DNA of 64,000 nucleotides. Source: Bryopsis sp. KO-2023. Lineage: Eukaryota; Chlorophyta; Ulvophyceae; Bryopsidales; Bryopsidaceae. Both the position numbers and the translations under genes were made by a program. The notes under the pieces were generated by a model. The model made no database searches. It saw only the letters and a list, made by a program, of their open reading frames with translations, and had not been told where the DNA came from. Positions 33,246 through 45,733 of this stretch are shown here, piece after piece; within the stretch, counting starts at the first letter, position 1, and every line of letters starts with the position of its first letter. The stretch spans positions 310,001 to 374,000 of the forward strand of contig BSYQ01000012.1 in NCBI GenBank assembly GCA_030272585.1, read 5' to 3'.

Positions 33246-34228
33246 ATGGTCGCCACCACGCTCGCCTCTGTCCTTTGCCTCGCTCTCCTGGCAACAACGT
33301 TTGGTAGGCTACATCCTGCCAGACTGTAGTACTTTGCGATGCATCCAGAACTAGATAAGATCTCCTTAAGCGGTTTTACGTTCATCTTGCAGCCACTCCC
33401 GACTACGGGTGCGACTTCTTTAAGATCCCTAGGGGTTACCTCGAGGCAACCGGTGGTGGAGCCGGAAACATCGCATGCAAGCAGTTCCCCTCCCTGGCCG
33501 CTGCGATGGCGGTGTGCCGCAGCACTAGGGCGTGTGATGGGTTCTCTTTCGGTCCCTGGGGAAAGGGTCGAGGAGGTTGTTTGAAGAAGAACAGGAACGC
33601 TGGATACAACGGCAACGCCAAGTTCGCGGGCTACCACAAGACTATCATGGGCTGCTGCAGCGGGGACTCTGCTCCCAGTGGCAAGTGCTACACCGTGGAT
33701 GAGACCAACCTCGCTCTGAAGAAACCGACGATGCAATCATCCACTGACTTCGATGGAGTTTCCAGCAGGGCCGTCGACGGCAACAAAAACGCCAACTACC
33801 CCAAGAAGTCCTGCACGCACACCCAGAACGGCGCCAACCCCTGGTGGGTGGTGAACTTGGGGGAGAGCCATGTGGTTACCAGAGTCGTCATCACTAATCG
33901 TGGGGATTGCTGCTCGGAGCGTCTGAGTGGTTTCTCCATCAAAATCGGAAACGATTACAGATTCCTGTTGAATCCTGCCTGCGTCACCGGAGCCAGCCAG
34001 GGTAAGGGAACCAAGCCCTGGACATGCAACCTTGTGGGAAAATTTGTGGCCATCGAGATCCCCAAGGCCAAGGCAACCCTCACTCTCTGTGAAGTCCAGG
34101 TTTGGGGAATCAAAGCTGCACAAAATGGAGACATGATTGAGCAGAACATCACCACTGAGGTGCATGACAAATCTGCCTACGAACAAATTGTGTGGGAGGA
34201 TAGCATGGATATGTTGTATGCGCAGTGA
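33246..34228 (+). CDS. Secreted fucolectin (F5/8C-like) with Cys-rich N-module
   Basis: Two exons, 33246-33303 and 33393-34228, give 297 aa. Exon 1 encodes only the signal peptide (MVATTLASVLCLALLATTF) and the intron is phase 1. Residues ~20-100 form a small Cys-rich module with CKQFPSLAAAMAVC, ACDGFSFGPWG and MGCC, resembling a PAN-like or other secreted disulphide module. Residues ~108-245 form a fucolectin-tachylectin-4-pentraxin-1 domain: NLALKKPTMQSS, SRAVDGN, PWWVVNLGE, VVITNRGDCCSERLSGF and a final VQVWG. Such domains bind fucose or other glycans, with Ca, in recognition or adhesion. A ~45-residue acidic tail follows with no membrane anchor, so a secreted lectin is inferred; the ligand is unknown. 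Confidence 0.85.
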
Positions 34229-37200
34229 TGGGCTGAAAACGAGAGACAATACTGCAGTAGGGAACTTAAGTTTTGGGACTTATGGTAGCTAAGATGTCAG
34301 TTTTGTATTTGGCGACATCCAGACTGTAAGTGAATTGCAGAAATTCATTCTTGTGTGTGGTGTTTGTCGAAGAGATGATTGAGCATGTGCGAAATGTCCA
34401 GTTTACTGATCGAATCCTGGCCTGCGCCAACGGTTGGTGAATTTTGGTTTTATAACTTGGTAGAATATATTCTCAAAAATATTCATAAGGGAACAAGGGA
34501 TGAGAATCAAGTCAAAGAAAAATCAAGTAATATATACCAGGTGCATTCATTTTGAGATCCCCCTAGCGAGCCAAAGCAAACAGACATTGGTACAGATGCA
34601 TTTCTTGCATTGATCACTTCCACAATCGATGATAACCTGTCCACACATATAATGTATCTGAGCTATTATTTTTTCTAGTTTTTGATTCACCATTGAACAA
34701 AAATGTCCGAAATGTTGCTTCTATAATGCCCCAAGGGAAAGTATTCTTGGTTTGATTTTTTCCCCTGAAGAATCTGCAAGGAACAATAGAACTATGTCTA
34801 CAGCATTTGTAAACCTGGTGCAAATCACATATTCTACTTATAACCACTTCAAATGCCACCTGTCCTTGAAAGAAGACAACTTGATTGGCAATATTGGCAA
34901 AATTTAAAGAAAAAAATTGCATTGATAAGTTCAAATCTATACAGCAATCCTTGATTCAAGTAACCATCACACAAAAATTACCCTAAAAAAAGAGGGAAAA
35001 TACAGATAAACTTCTCGTTTTTTTTTTCAAGTCTGGTGGGTTGCAGTTGATTTAGCTTTTGTTCTCTGCCCATTTCGCTTGGGAGTTCCAAATATTTTTT
35101 TTTTCATCGACTATTTTGTGAATCTTTTTCAGACAGAGAATTTTTTTTTTACTGTGTGTTGCTCTGTTTTTAAATCCTTTTCCCCCTTTTATTCGATAAA
35201 AGAAAACCATCAAATCTGGATGAAACTATCAATTTCACTTCTCCTCCTTCAAACGTGATTTCCACTTTTCAGACTCCATAAAAATATGCCAAATATGCCA
35301 AATTGAAAAATTTGTATTCAAAAACGAATTCATGGAGCTTTTCAATCTTTAAACGTTTTCAAAGTCATCGATGCTTGAAATGTAGTTTTGAAAAACGAAT
35401 TTATCACGAAAAGATATTGAAAATAAATGTCGGGTTTATTCTTGTTTTCGTGTTGAATTCACATTTCTACGGTAAAAAGTAGGATCCCGCTTTCAAGCAA
35501 AAGCTGTCTCTTTCTTTCGCAAGCTTGTGCTTTGCTTGAATGGCCGTTGCTTTTGAGTGATTCGGTTTCTTATCAGAGGGGGTCATACCGTTTTCAGTTA
35601 CTTACCAGTAAGATTCACCAGTAATTGTGTCTGGATCTTTCCTTTGTTTTTTGGTGGTTAATTTAGATTTAGATTTTCAGCACGCAACGGACGTTTTGTA
35701 TGAAAGGCCTGCCCCTGTGCACAGTGAGCACGTGGCAACATTTAGTCAACTCAGTTGCTGGACTAGCACACAGTTTTTCTTGAAAAGGATTGTCAGCAAT
35801 ATTTGAAGCACAGGGCGATTTTGGCTTGTTTTCAGATTGTTGTATTTTCTTCCCCACGTTCTTCCCATCAACACGATTTTCTCTCAAGACAGACAACCTG
35901 ATTTGAAAAAGCAACCAAAACAATACAAAAACAGGATCCCAGTGGCTCCCCGGAAAGGAACTTGATTGTTATGAGAGCAAAGCAGGAGGATCATGACAGG
36001 CAATCGATTCCGGTGGATTTTCACCAGACCTTCTCTGTTCCTTTCCTGAAGTGATTGGGGGAAGGGGGGGGGAAGCCCCCCCTCCCCCCCTCACGGCCCC
36101 ACCTTTCTTGCATTTCGATGTTACGATATTCTTCTGAATTCTCATTCCGTGGCGATGATCTGTGCTGTGTTGTTGCTTGCAGTTCGAAAGAGGAACCAGA
36201 GAGGAGTGAAAGCACTGCAGCCCTTCTTGGCTGAATGCCATGCCAATTTTCTAAAAACGAAAAGAAAAACACACCCCGATATATGCGCGTGAAAATTGAC
36301 ATTTATGCCCCCCCATCACTCTTCAACCCACCCCGCCCCCCAAAAAACCTTCCCGTCGTCTCTTCGATTAAGATTACCCGCCCCATCTCCCCAATTTCTT
36401 TCATTCTTCCCTCCCTTATTTCTTGTTCTTTTTTTCCCTTCTTTTATTTTTCTTTTTGTTTTCCACCCTCACTTTTTTTGGTTTTTTGAACTCGCTTTTT
36501 TGAACATAAATTCTTTTTCGTATACCCCTCCCATGTTGGAAAAAAAAAATTCCGCTGCACCCTCCCTCCCTCCCTCCCTTTCTTTCTTTCGACTCGCAAA
36601 AAACTGGAAAATTTCAGTCCCAAAAAAGTTAAAGTATATTTTTATGTATATGTTTATATTTCTTTTTATAATAATAAAAAAAAAATACTCTTGCCTTTAT
36701 GTCATTATTTCCACACAAAAGGTTACAAAACTTCTGTTAAAAGAGAAAAAAAATCAGCCCCCCCCCCCCCCCCTCATCTCTCCTTTTTTCCCCCCTAAAA
36801 ACACTGCCGACCATTTTAAGAGAGGTGGGGGGGGGGGATAACAGAAAATTCGAATCCATTCTCTTTCTTTGTTTTTGGTTTTCTTTTTTCTAATATCTCC
36901 CCTCATTTGATTTTTTGCCTGATTTTTTTTTCTTCCTTTCTTCCAAATAACCCTTTTTACAAAATAACTCACCAAATACAGCCCTCATAGACTGCCAATA
37001 TATCTCTATCCAATAATAAAGTCAAAAATAGAAAACAAACCACAATTGCTCATGCAAATGCGTTCCATATAAATGTTCCCAACACATCCCTTTTTTAATC
37101 ACAGTTTTTTTGTGTTTTTCTTAAACATAATAACTGTCCTTTCTCTTTTTTTTTCTTTTTTTTCTTTTGGTTAACCTAACCCCTCCTCTTGTTTACCTCT

Positions 37201-38067
37201 TTTTCTATTACGAAAAAAAATCTCTCGATTCTTCTCTCCCTCTCTCCATTTTTTTTTTTTTTTCAACTTCCTCCTCTTTCTGACTGTTTTCTTGTTCCCA
37301 TTTCTAAACTGTTTTTTTTTCTTCTTTCGTCGACATTCTTATAAAATCGAAAAGAATACAAAAAATAAAACGAAACCGACATATCCCATTTTTTGTTTTT
37401 GTTTTCTTTTTCTTTTTTTTCACGAGGAACATAAACAAGCATAAACAAACAAATAATCTTGGGAAAAAAAAAAACATGGAAAAGGAAAATAAAAAAAAAA
37501 GAAATTGCCCTCGTGCTGACCCACACTTATATTTTTCTTCTTTTTTTTTTCATTCATTTTTTCGTTCCCTCCCCTCCCAACTCGAAAAAAAAAGAACACA
37601 AAAATAACATGGATGAAAGAGAGAGAGGGGAACACTGAATCCGGAAAACTGGAAATAAAATAAGAATGAATATACAAGAAAAAGAACAAAAAACCCTGCC
37701 GAGATGGAAGAGAATTCCAAAAAAAAAAAAAAAAGCGCTGGTCGGTTGGAGAGAGAGAGAGAGACAGAATACATATAACCACAACAAAAAGGGCGCTGAA
37801 AAAAACACCCCCCTAATAAACTCCAGAAAAAAACAAACCTAACACTCGACTTTTCTCTACTTCTTTCTGATAAACTTGTGTGTGTGTGTGTGTGTTCCTT
37901 TTTTCCTCCATCTTTCCCAAGAAAAACAAACAAACAAACAAATCATCTGTATTTTGTTTTTGTTTTCGTTTTTTCAAAAAAAAGACGGGGTTTTTTGACA
38001 TGTTGATCAGCCTATCAAATATCACGGGAATTTATACAGGTTTTTTTATAAAATATATATTTTTCTC
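34229..38067. other. Long spacer, low-complexity rich
   Basis: About 3.8 kb without a supported gene. From 36.2 to 38.0 kb it is dominated by T/C-rich tracts, A runs and GA microsatellites (37750-37765), with GT repeats near 37880. Long open frames in this part encode only Phe/Leu/Ser or Lys repeats and are composition artefacts. Confidence 0.5.
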
Positions 38068-41000
38068 TTAGGTCCTTTTGAGATCTACGACGATTACTGT
38101 TATGTTATCGGCACCTCCCTTTTCCACCACTCTTTTTACCAAAACATTGGCTGCCAGTTTAACCGCCGACTGCCTAGGAATCCCTTTTGCTTGCCCATGG
38201 GCAAAACAGCGTTGCACCAAATTACAGCAATCCTGGCAAAAAAATACAAGAATAAAAAATTATAAAAAAAAATGCAATCATTATACCTCCACTGAGCATG
38301 ATAAAATAATAAACATATGTATGTAAATATAAATATATGAATCCTGCACGAGAGATCAGAAACACAGACAAAAGATAAAATAAAAATGAATATGAAATTA
38401 ATGAACATCGATTAATAATTGCAAATCCATGGTATCGACAAAGAAAGCCTCATGTCCCCCCCCCCCCAAGAAAATACTAATAATAATAAATTAAAAAAAA
38501 GAAAATCTTGCATTATTTCACATACCTCCTCCGACATTTCTCCCCACAATCCATCTGTTGCGATCAAAAGAAATTCATCGGAGGGATGCCTCCGTAACAC
38601 CACCGTCTACAAGACAAAAATAAAAATAAATAAATAAATAAATAAATAAACATGTGACCACATGTGACCTCAACTCAATATTTTACTTTTAAAAAAGAAA
38701 ATGTCGATACAGAAACAACAAATAAAGAATGCAAGTTCACACAAACTCACTTCAGCATTAGCGATAACAAAGGGTCGCAGAGAATGATCACCAACAGCTC
38801 TGGTCATGTTCAAAATTCCCATCACTCGAGGGCCATCATATGCCATTTGGACAATATGCCCACCAGCTTTAGCAACCCGATCCTGTTAAGGCCACAAAAA
38901 AAAAATTGAAAAAAAAATCAACAAAAATATGGACAAGAAATCGACAGTATGCTTATGTGTACAAAACGAGATGAGATGCTTTGGTAAAGCAAAATGCATA
39001 TTTTTTTTCGTTGATCCGACGCACTTGTCGTTTGTTTGGTGTTTTGCTGTGCTATGTGATTTTTTTTTCTTCTCATGATCGACCCCTTCTTCCCCCCCTT
39101 TTTTCAGATCGACCTTTGGATTTCGTTGATCTCCAGGTTGCTTTCTTTCCTTCAGTTTTTTCCAGCTTTTTTTTTCTTATTTATTTATTTATTTGTTCTT
39201 TTTTTTGGGGGGGGACGGGGAGGTTGTACATATTGGTACGATTTACATTATTTTGGGTACTCATTTCCATACATATGCATTTATAAAAAAAATTCCCATT
39301 TTTCCTACCGCTTCATCCAGGCACATTGGGGTGTGATCCCTTGTTAAAGGGATGCGTTTTCCACCCCTGACAATCACCCCCCGAGAATCACCTGAGGAAG
39401 GAACCATAAAATCACATGAATAAAATTTTATACATTAAAAAATATATATATATATATAAAAAAAATATATATATACATCACAAAAAATAGAAAAATAAAA
39501 ATCTCAAAAATCAACGTGGTGTAATTCAGAAAAAAAAAGACACAGCATGACAGCATTTCGATAGTCAAATGGAAAAAAAAAAATACAATTTTTTCAATAT
39601 TTTAAATTTTAAAAAATAAATTTCACAGAGGGGATTTCTCACCGATGTTGGATATACAGATCAGAAGGTGGGAAACGAGCGCAACCACAGCGGTGCTTCC
39701 GACGTCAGACGCGTTTTCGGTTTTTCCAAACTCTGTATCCAGATTAGCCAGCGCCGTCACCATTCCGTGTTCTATTTCGAAAGTGCTGACCCCACTCGGC
39801 TCCGTCTGACTGGAGTCGTTGCATGACACGCTCCTTTTCGGATCGATTATCCTAGCTGAGGAAAATAGAAAACAGAAAAAAAAACAAACAAATACACATC
39901 AAGAATAAAATATTGAAAAAAATAGAATAATAAAACAAAGTGCTGAGACATGATTTGCACGTTGATTTAAAAAAATGCATTAAGAAAAAAAGACACAACT
40001 GGTGTTTGCCAACCCAAAGAAACAGACAATCCATACAAAAAGAAAGGGAAAAAAAAAGCGGAAATAAAAAAAAGCGGAAAAAAGCGGAGAAAAGAGGAGA
40101 AAAAAAAAGTGAAAACCAAAAAAAAAAAATACTGAATCACGACCCACCTGGGGATTTTGACCTCTCAGTGAAAGCATCGACGAAAACCGACAGATCGTCG
40201 CTGGGCATGGACATTCTGAAGTCCGACCTTCCTGGAGCAAAACCCGAACCGTTGGAACCGAAAGCAGAAGCAGACATGGTGGGCACCCCTTCCTCCACGG
40301 ATTTTTTCTGTTCGTCGATCGAACTCAATCTCCTCAGTCCACCGCCGCCTGTGGCGTTGGGCCCCTCCTCCTCCACTTTGTCTTTTTCTTCTTCGTCGGA
40401 GCCGTCGGAAATGTCGGTCAGATCCATGTCTTTCAGCACCTGTTGGGCTTGATGGAGCAGAATTTCTGGAGGAACTGTCTTGTGCCTGAAAAAAAAAAAT
40501 GCCCAGCAGTGTTTTTTTTTTTCGAACGAAAGCATAGTCCAGGGAAAAATGAGCATCCCCTCCCTCCCCCCCCCCCCCCAAAAAAAAAAAAAAAGAATGA
40601 GAATTTTTATAATGAAAGAAGAAGGAAGAAAAACGCAGGTGTTTCGGGAGGGATGGTGAGTCGTCATAAGATGATGTCATGTCAGACATGAGGAAGCGCA
40701 CCTCAGAAATTCCCGAGGAGGCGGGCAGGTCTCCAGGCATCGATTCAACTGAGCCAGCAGGTAATCCTCCAACCATTTCTGCAGAAACTCCGAAGCTGCC
40801 GCTCCTCCGTGCCCATCAAAAATAGCAAACAAGTGAAAAGTGTCGAGGGTCAACCCCCCCGTTCTCCAGGTGGCCCCCAATCGACTGGAATTGCCGGAGG
40901 AGAGTCTGGAGGGGGAAGCTTCCAAGGATTTGAAGCATTCGTCCATGTGGGGCAGGTGGATTTCTTCGAGGGAGTCCGGCTCCAATGGCATGTCTATGAA

Positions 41001-41947
41001 ATTGGTTTTCACGAAATGCCGATCTTCGTTTTTCAATCGGCGGCCGATGTGGGTTTTGGCGCTGTGGAGGGGAGGTGGTTCGGAAACTCGTTTTTGGATT
41101 CTGTCGAACATCGCTGGAAGAAATGGGAGGAAAGGGAAAAAAAAAAACACAAGGAAAGTTATTAATGCCAGCCAGAGAAGGCAATCGTTTATTGAAATGT
41201 CGAAAAAAAAAAAAAAGCAAAAAAAAAATTGCTGTTGCTTTAACCAAAAAATAAAAAAGTTTAAAAACTGAAGGGCAGATTCGGATCTCGTAATCTTGTA
41301 GTTTGTGGCTTAAATTAAAAAAAATAGAAAATAGAAAAAATGGGTTCTTGAAGTTTAACACATAAATTAAAAATTAAAAATATTTCAAGAATTCAAAAAT
41401 TCATTACTCTGTTTTAAATTCAAAACCGACCCCACAATTGCATCCCAAATTCTTTTTTTTCGCTGCATTTTTCTTCCCCGCATTTTTCGTCATTTTTGAC
41501 TTTTTTTTTTCCTAGTATACTATATTGATTGATTCGTTTTTTTTCATCACGTTTCAATGGCGCAATTTTTCCCCCTAAACAAATAACAATTCCTTCCATA
41601 ATATTTCTTATCACGGCGTTTATTCCCCTTCATTTTATCTCGGTTTTATTTTCAACCGATCCAGTCTTTTTTTTTTTGTTGGAGTCATCGGGTCTGGAAG
41701 TACTTTTTATTTTTTTTTTCTTAACCAATTTAGCAATCATAGTATATTTTTCTGAGGCAAAAAAAACACCACCACCACATGACCCCCCCCAAAAAAAACC
41801 TCTTTTTCTATTGTAATATTAATTTATTATTATTATTATTATTATTATATTTTCTTACTCTTTACCTGGATAATAGTTCGTGTCTGCTGCACTGCTGTCA
41901 GGCACCCCTCGACGCCGATCGCTGGGTGATGCGGACAAGGCCTCCAT
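38068..41947 (-). CDS. PP2C-family Ser/Thr phosphatase
   Basis: Eight exons (minus): 41947-41866, 41113-40702, 40485-40148, 39855-39643, 39391-39309, 38882-38751, 38606-38526, 38232-38068; 501 aa, all GT-AG and phases close. PPM motifs in order: THIGRRLKNEDRHF, FAIFDGHGG, DVGSTAVVALV, NIGDSRG, LTRDHTP, GGHIVQ, RAVGDHSL, FLLIATDGLWGEMS, GADNITVIVVDL. The Asp residues that bind the two Mn/Mg ions are all present, so the enzyme should be active on phospho-Ser/Thr. A ~110-residue insert between the DGHGG and GSTA motifs is acidic and Ser-rich (DISDGSDEEEKD) and is probably disordered and regulatory. The first exon (MEALSASPSDRRRG) is assigned by phase and a good donor; a start at 42040 or at M29 (41110) is also possible. 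No transit peptide or membrane segment is seen. Confidence 0.88.
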
Positions 41948-42830
41948 CTCAAACCCCACCTCTCCCTCGAGAGAGACTGACCGGGAAAAAAAAACAGCCA
42001 AACGGAAACTTGCTTTTCGTTCGTCAACAAGGAAACGCACAAGACGCGATTATACCCTGAGCATAGTGTTTTTGTTTTCGCTTCTCTCGATTCCAAACAG
42101 AAAAAAAAGCCAGATTTTCCGCTCGAACCAGTTTTTCTTTTGAATCCAAATCGGTGATGAAAGACTGTGGCGAAAAGAAGCCTGACGCGATTTCTCCAAC
42201 GCTGTGTGCTGGAGCATCCCTAAATCGAAAGCGCCGTAACAGCGAACATATCGAGAAAAACTTTTTCCAACCACGTCTGTGGAAAAATGGAACCGACACA
42301 CAAACCAATCCCCCGATTCATCACAGTACCTCCGTTTCTCTTCCAAGGCAACGAAAGAAACGAAACCAACAGACGGGGCTCCGATCCGATTTTCCCTTCC
42401 GAACGACGAGAGTCGACGTTTTACACCGCAGCAAGATCCTTCGCCTTCGCTCAGAGGATTCAAAAAAAAGGGCGCAGGCCGAGCAGGGCGACAACAAAAC
42501 AAAAACGGCAACGAGCAGCACTTTTTCCGGAGCGACAGCAGGACGTCACACTTTTTTCGAACGTCGATGGCTGGAAAACGGGCTCAAAACAGAAATCAAA
42601 CAAAGAATCGTTGGGTTTTCTCATCTTTTTCTCCCGAACCGCAGGAAATCGTCCCCGTCGATTTGCCCCGTCACCCCCAGCCGCTTTTTTACTCATCACC
42701 TTCCAGAAAAACAAAACGGAGCAACAAAAGTGTGAGATTTCTGTCGACGCGTCGTCGTTTCTGTGCGGGCGTTTTTCTCTGTTCCCCTGAGTTTTCCTTT
42801 GAACGTTTTTTTCTCCCCGCGGCCGCAGGG
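41948..42830. promoter_or_regulatory. Divergent promoter region PP2C / mTERF
   Basis: The interval lies between the starts of two divergent genes and must hold both promoters. A splice-acceptor-like CCGCGGCCGCAG just before the mTERF ATG suggests that part of it is a 5' leader intron. Long open frames cross it in several phases, but none shows a domain. Confidence 0.4.
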
Positions 42831-45733
42831 ATGCGTGGCTTGGAAAAATTGATCAAGAGCGGGAAGCTCGGCCTGTTGGCGGGCCCCATGGGGGTTTGGA
42901 GTCCATCGGCGTTGGGAAATACAATGTCGATTCCGGCGGCTATGGGTGCGTCGCTTTCCAACCGCCCTAAAAACGCAACCTTCTTTATGATTGAAGTATA
43001 AGGTGGAATCATGGAAAGATATTTCAAGTCAGCAAATTATTATTTTTTATATTTTATTTTTTTAGCTTCATTGATTTTTTTATTAATAACACAGTTGGCT
43101 ATAGGTGTCCCCTTAACTGGATCTGAGGTTATTTTCGGTTTTTTCCTCAAAAGTATGTAATCCTCCCCCCCCCCCCAAAAAAAAAAAATAATATTATTAT
43201 TACAAAAAATGTTGGAAAGTTGCCAATGAAAGAATTTTTTTTCCCAACTAGAAGAAGGTAAAGTGAGCTATCTGTTACCAGAAAAAAAGTGAAAATTAAA
43301 TTCCCCTAAGTAAAATTTTATGGGGGAGATCTGAGAAGGAATGAGACGATCGCTCCTGGAGCAGCCTAAAAATCTTTTATTAATTTTACTCGAAAGATTT
43401 AAAAAAAAAGCTAAATTAATTGCAAATGGGAAGAAAGTCACCCTCTCCCTCCCCCATCCAAAAAAAATAAAAATAGATAAATAATACTGAATAGATTTAA
43501 CTTTAAAAAAGTTAATTTATTATTCCAAATATATGTTTTCTTATATATTTATTTTACAACACTCCTAATAATTTCAATTAATTAATAAGTTAAATGCTGA
43601 TTATTTAGAAAAAGAAATGTTTGATAAGCCAGCCACAGACATCTGTCAGAAATAAAAGAACAGGGGGGGTCAGACGCCTGTGTCTCTATACTGATTTTTC
43701 TTTTCTTTTAAATCATTTTTTTATTTTTTTTTATATGAAGGGGGGGTTTCAAGCTGGGGCAAGAGCTTTTCTGCGGAAGCTTCCGTCAGTCCAGCGACCC
43801 CTTCGAAATCGCACTCCTCCATAATTTTCAACCTGGTGGGCAAAACCCTGGAGGAGCTGGAGGCCGAATTCAAAATGAGAAAAGGCGGAGGCAACATCGT
43901 GGAAAATATCGAAATCCTGCTGAAGAGAGGGGTCACCAAAAAGGAGCTGCCCAGGGTGGTGAAAGCGAAAAGCATGCAGTATTTAACTGGGTTGCGAACA
44001 GAAACCTTGGACAAGAAACTGGAAGGTTTGGCAAAGCTGCTGGAATTGGAGCCGGCCGAGCTGGGGTTGATTGTCAGGGTGTTCCCCACGGTGATGGGTC
44101 TGTCTTGGGAAAACAACGTGGAGGTTTTTTTGAACGAGCTGCTGAAAAGCCACTCGAAACTGAAGATCAAGAGGATGATTCTCAAGTTCCCTGCCACGTT
44201 GGGATTCGCGAAAAAATTCGACACTCTGGCTGGCATCATGGAGTCGTCGGTGGGGTGCTCCAGGGAGGAATTCTTAGAGATGGTGGTGCGGTTTCCGTCT
44301 GTGCTGGGCTACTCCGTCGAGAAAAGCACCAAGCCGAAGATCGAAAAATTTCTCGCACTAGGGTTGAGCAAGGAGGACGTGAAATCGGTGCTGTACGACA
44401 GCCCGTCGTTTTTCGGAAGGGATTTCGAAAAGGTGGTGGTGGAGAAGCTGACCTGGTTGAAGGAGGAGCTGTGGATGAAGGATCGGGACGGGCTGGAGGT
44501 TTTGAGGAAATGCCCGGAAGTTTTCGTGGCGAACAAGGAGCTTTGGTACAAGTGTTTGGATTTTTTCGTGCGGTTGGGGTGGAGCCGAGAAGCTTTGACG
44601 GAGTTTTTCAAGGAAGACCCGGTGGTGCTTTCGCACAGGTGAGGGGAAATTAAGAAAATAAATAAAAATGAATGTCGTTGGGAGGGAATCGAGAGGGTTT
44701 TTTTTTTAATTAAAAGAAAAGAAAAGAAACCAGAAAGAGAATATGGATCCTTTTTATCGTTTGATGGAAAGCGTCAAAACAAAATCGATCCGTGCTCAAT
44801 TTATTATTATTTTTTAAATACTATTTTTGTAAGTTTTGGAATCCATCTGTTTTTTGTTTTTTTCAACTTGCAAAACGATTTAAAAAGAAAGGAGAAGAAA
44901 GGAGCGATCTGATTTTATCTCTTATTTATTTAAAAAAAAAATGGATTTTTTTGTTTACAAATACTGTCAAGAGAGGCAATTTTAATTTCAAGAATATAAA
45001 AAATGTATTGAATTTTTTTTTCTGGGGCCCATCATATCACGCAAAATTGTGGATAGTGGACCGGCTACATGAGGCTTTCAGCCTTGATGCGATACATTTA
45101 GGAAAAATGAACAGGCAAACAGTATTTCTTGACTTTTTTTTCCCATCAAAAGTAACCAGTGGATTTCCATGAACCAGTTTTGATAGAAATTTTCTTGCTC
45201 TATCGTTAAATAAAATAAATAGATATTTTTACGTCATTATGAAACTAAAAAATACTCTTTTTGAAAATTCCCTCCCCCCGCCCCCCCTCCTTTTTCAAAG
45301 ACATCTTTAATCAAATCAAATCAGTAAGAATGATGATGAGCGATGATTTGGATAATAATGCTGTAGTATTATTTGAAAAATTAACTCGACGTTTTTTTTG
45401 TTTTTTTTTAAGTCATATCTGTGTGTGTTTAGGGTTAACTTGTTGGATGAGAAGCTGAAATTTGCAAGAAAATTCCTGAAGAAAAGCGACGAGGAGCTGT
45501 TGGCTTGCCCTTCCTATTTCTCGGCTTCCTTCGGCAAAGTGATTCTTTTCAGAACCGCGTTTTGGCAAGACTTTGGGGAAAACCCACAAAAGTTACCTCT
45601 GAGCTCCCTGGTGGGAGGCCCCCATTCGAAATTCAACGAAAAATTCAATGCGGAGGAAATCAAGAAATTCGGCAAAACTTTCAACAAGCTCAGTCAAGCC
45701 GAAAAATTGAAATCTGTCATAAGCAGATTATGA
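42831..45733 (+). CDS. mTERF-family organelle protein
   Basis: Three exons, 42831-42945, 43741-44638, 45433-45733; 437 aa. The first exon encodes a basic, Leu/Gly-rich start (MRGLEKLIKSGKLGLLAG) that could be an organelle presequence. The body is a run of ~30-residue helical mTERF repeats, recognisable by recurring FP or P-containing turns: IVRVFPTVMGLS, MILKFPATLGFA, MVVRFPSVLGYS, VLYDSPSFFGRD, VLRKCPEVFVAN, FFKEDPVVLSHR and LLACPSYFSAS. mTERF proteins bind nucleic acid in mitochondria or plastids and act in transcription, RNA maturation or ribosome assembly. The exon 1-2 join (phase 1, acceptor tgaag|gg) is the least certain; exon 2-3 is clear. Which organelle is meant is not visible. Confidence 0.8.

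Noticed and set aside
36235..37933. Several Phe/Leu/Ser-rich and Lys-rich frames
   Set aside because: These are translations of T/C and A homopolymers in a low-complexity spacer; no exon structure.
42154..43001. Arg/Ser-rich frames between the PP2C and mTERF starts
   Set aside because: Three overlapping frames are open at once and none shows a domain. The region is better explained as promoter and leader.
43836..43838. Start of the mTERF protein at this point
   Set aside because: The codon is GTG, and in-frame coding-like sequence continues upstream to a splice acceptor at 43740, joining the 42831 exon in phase.
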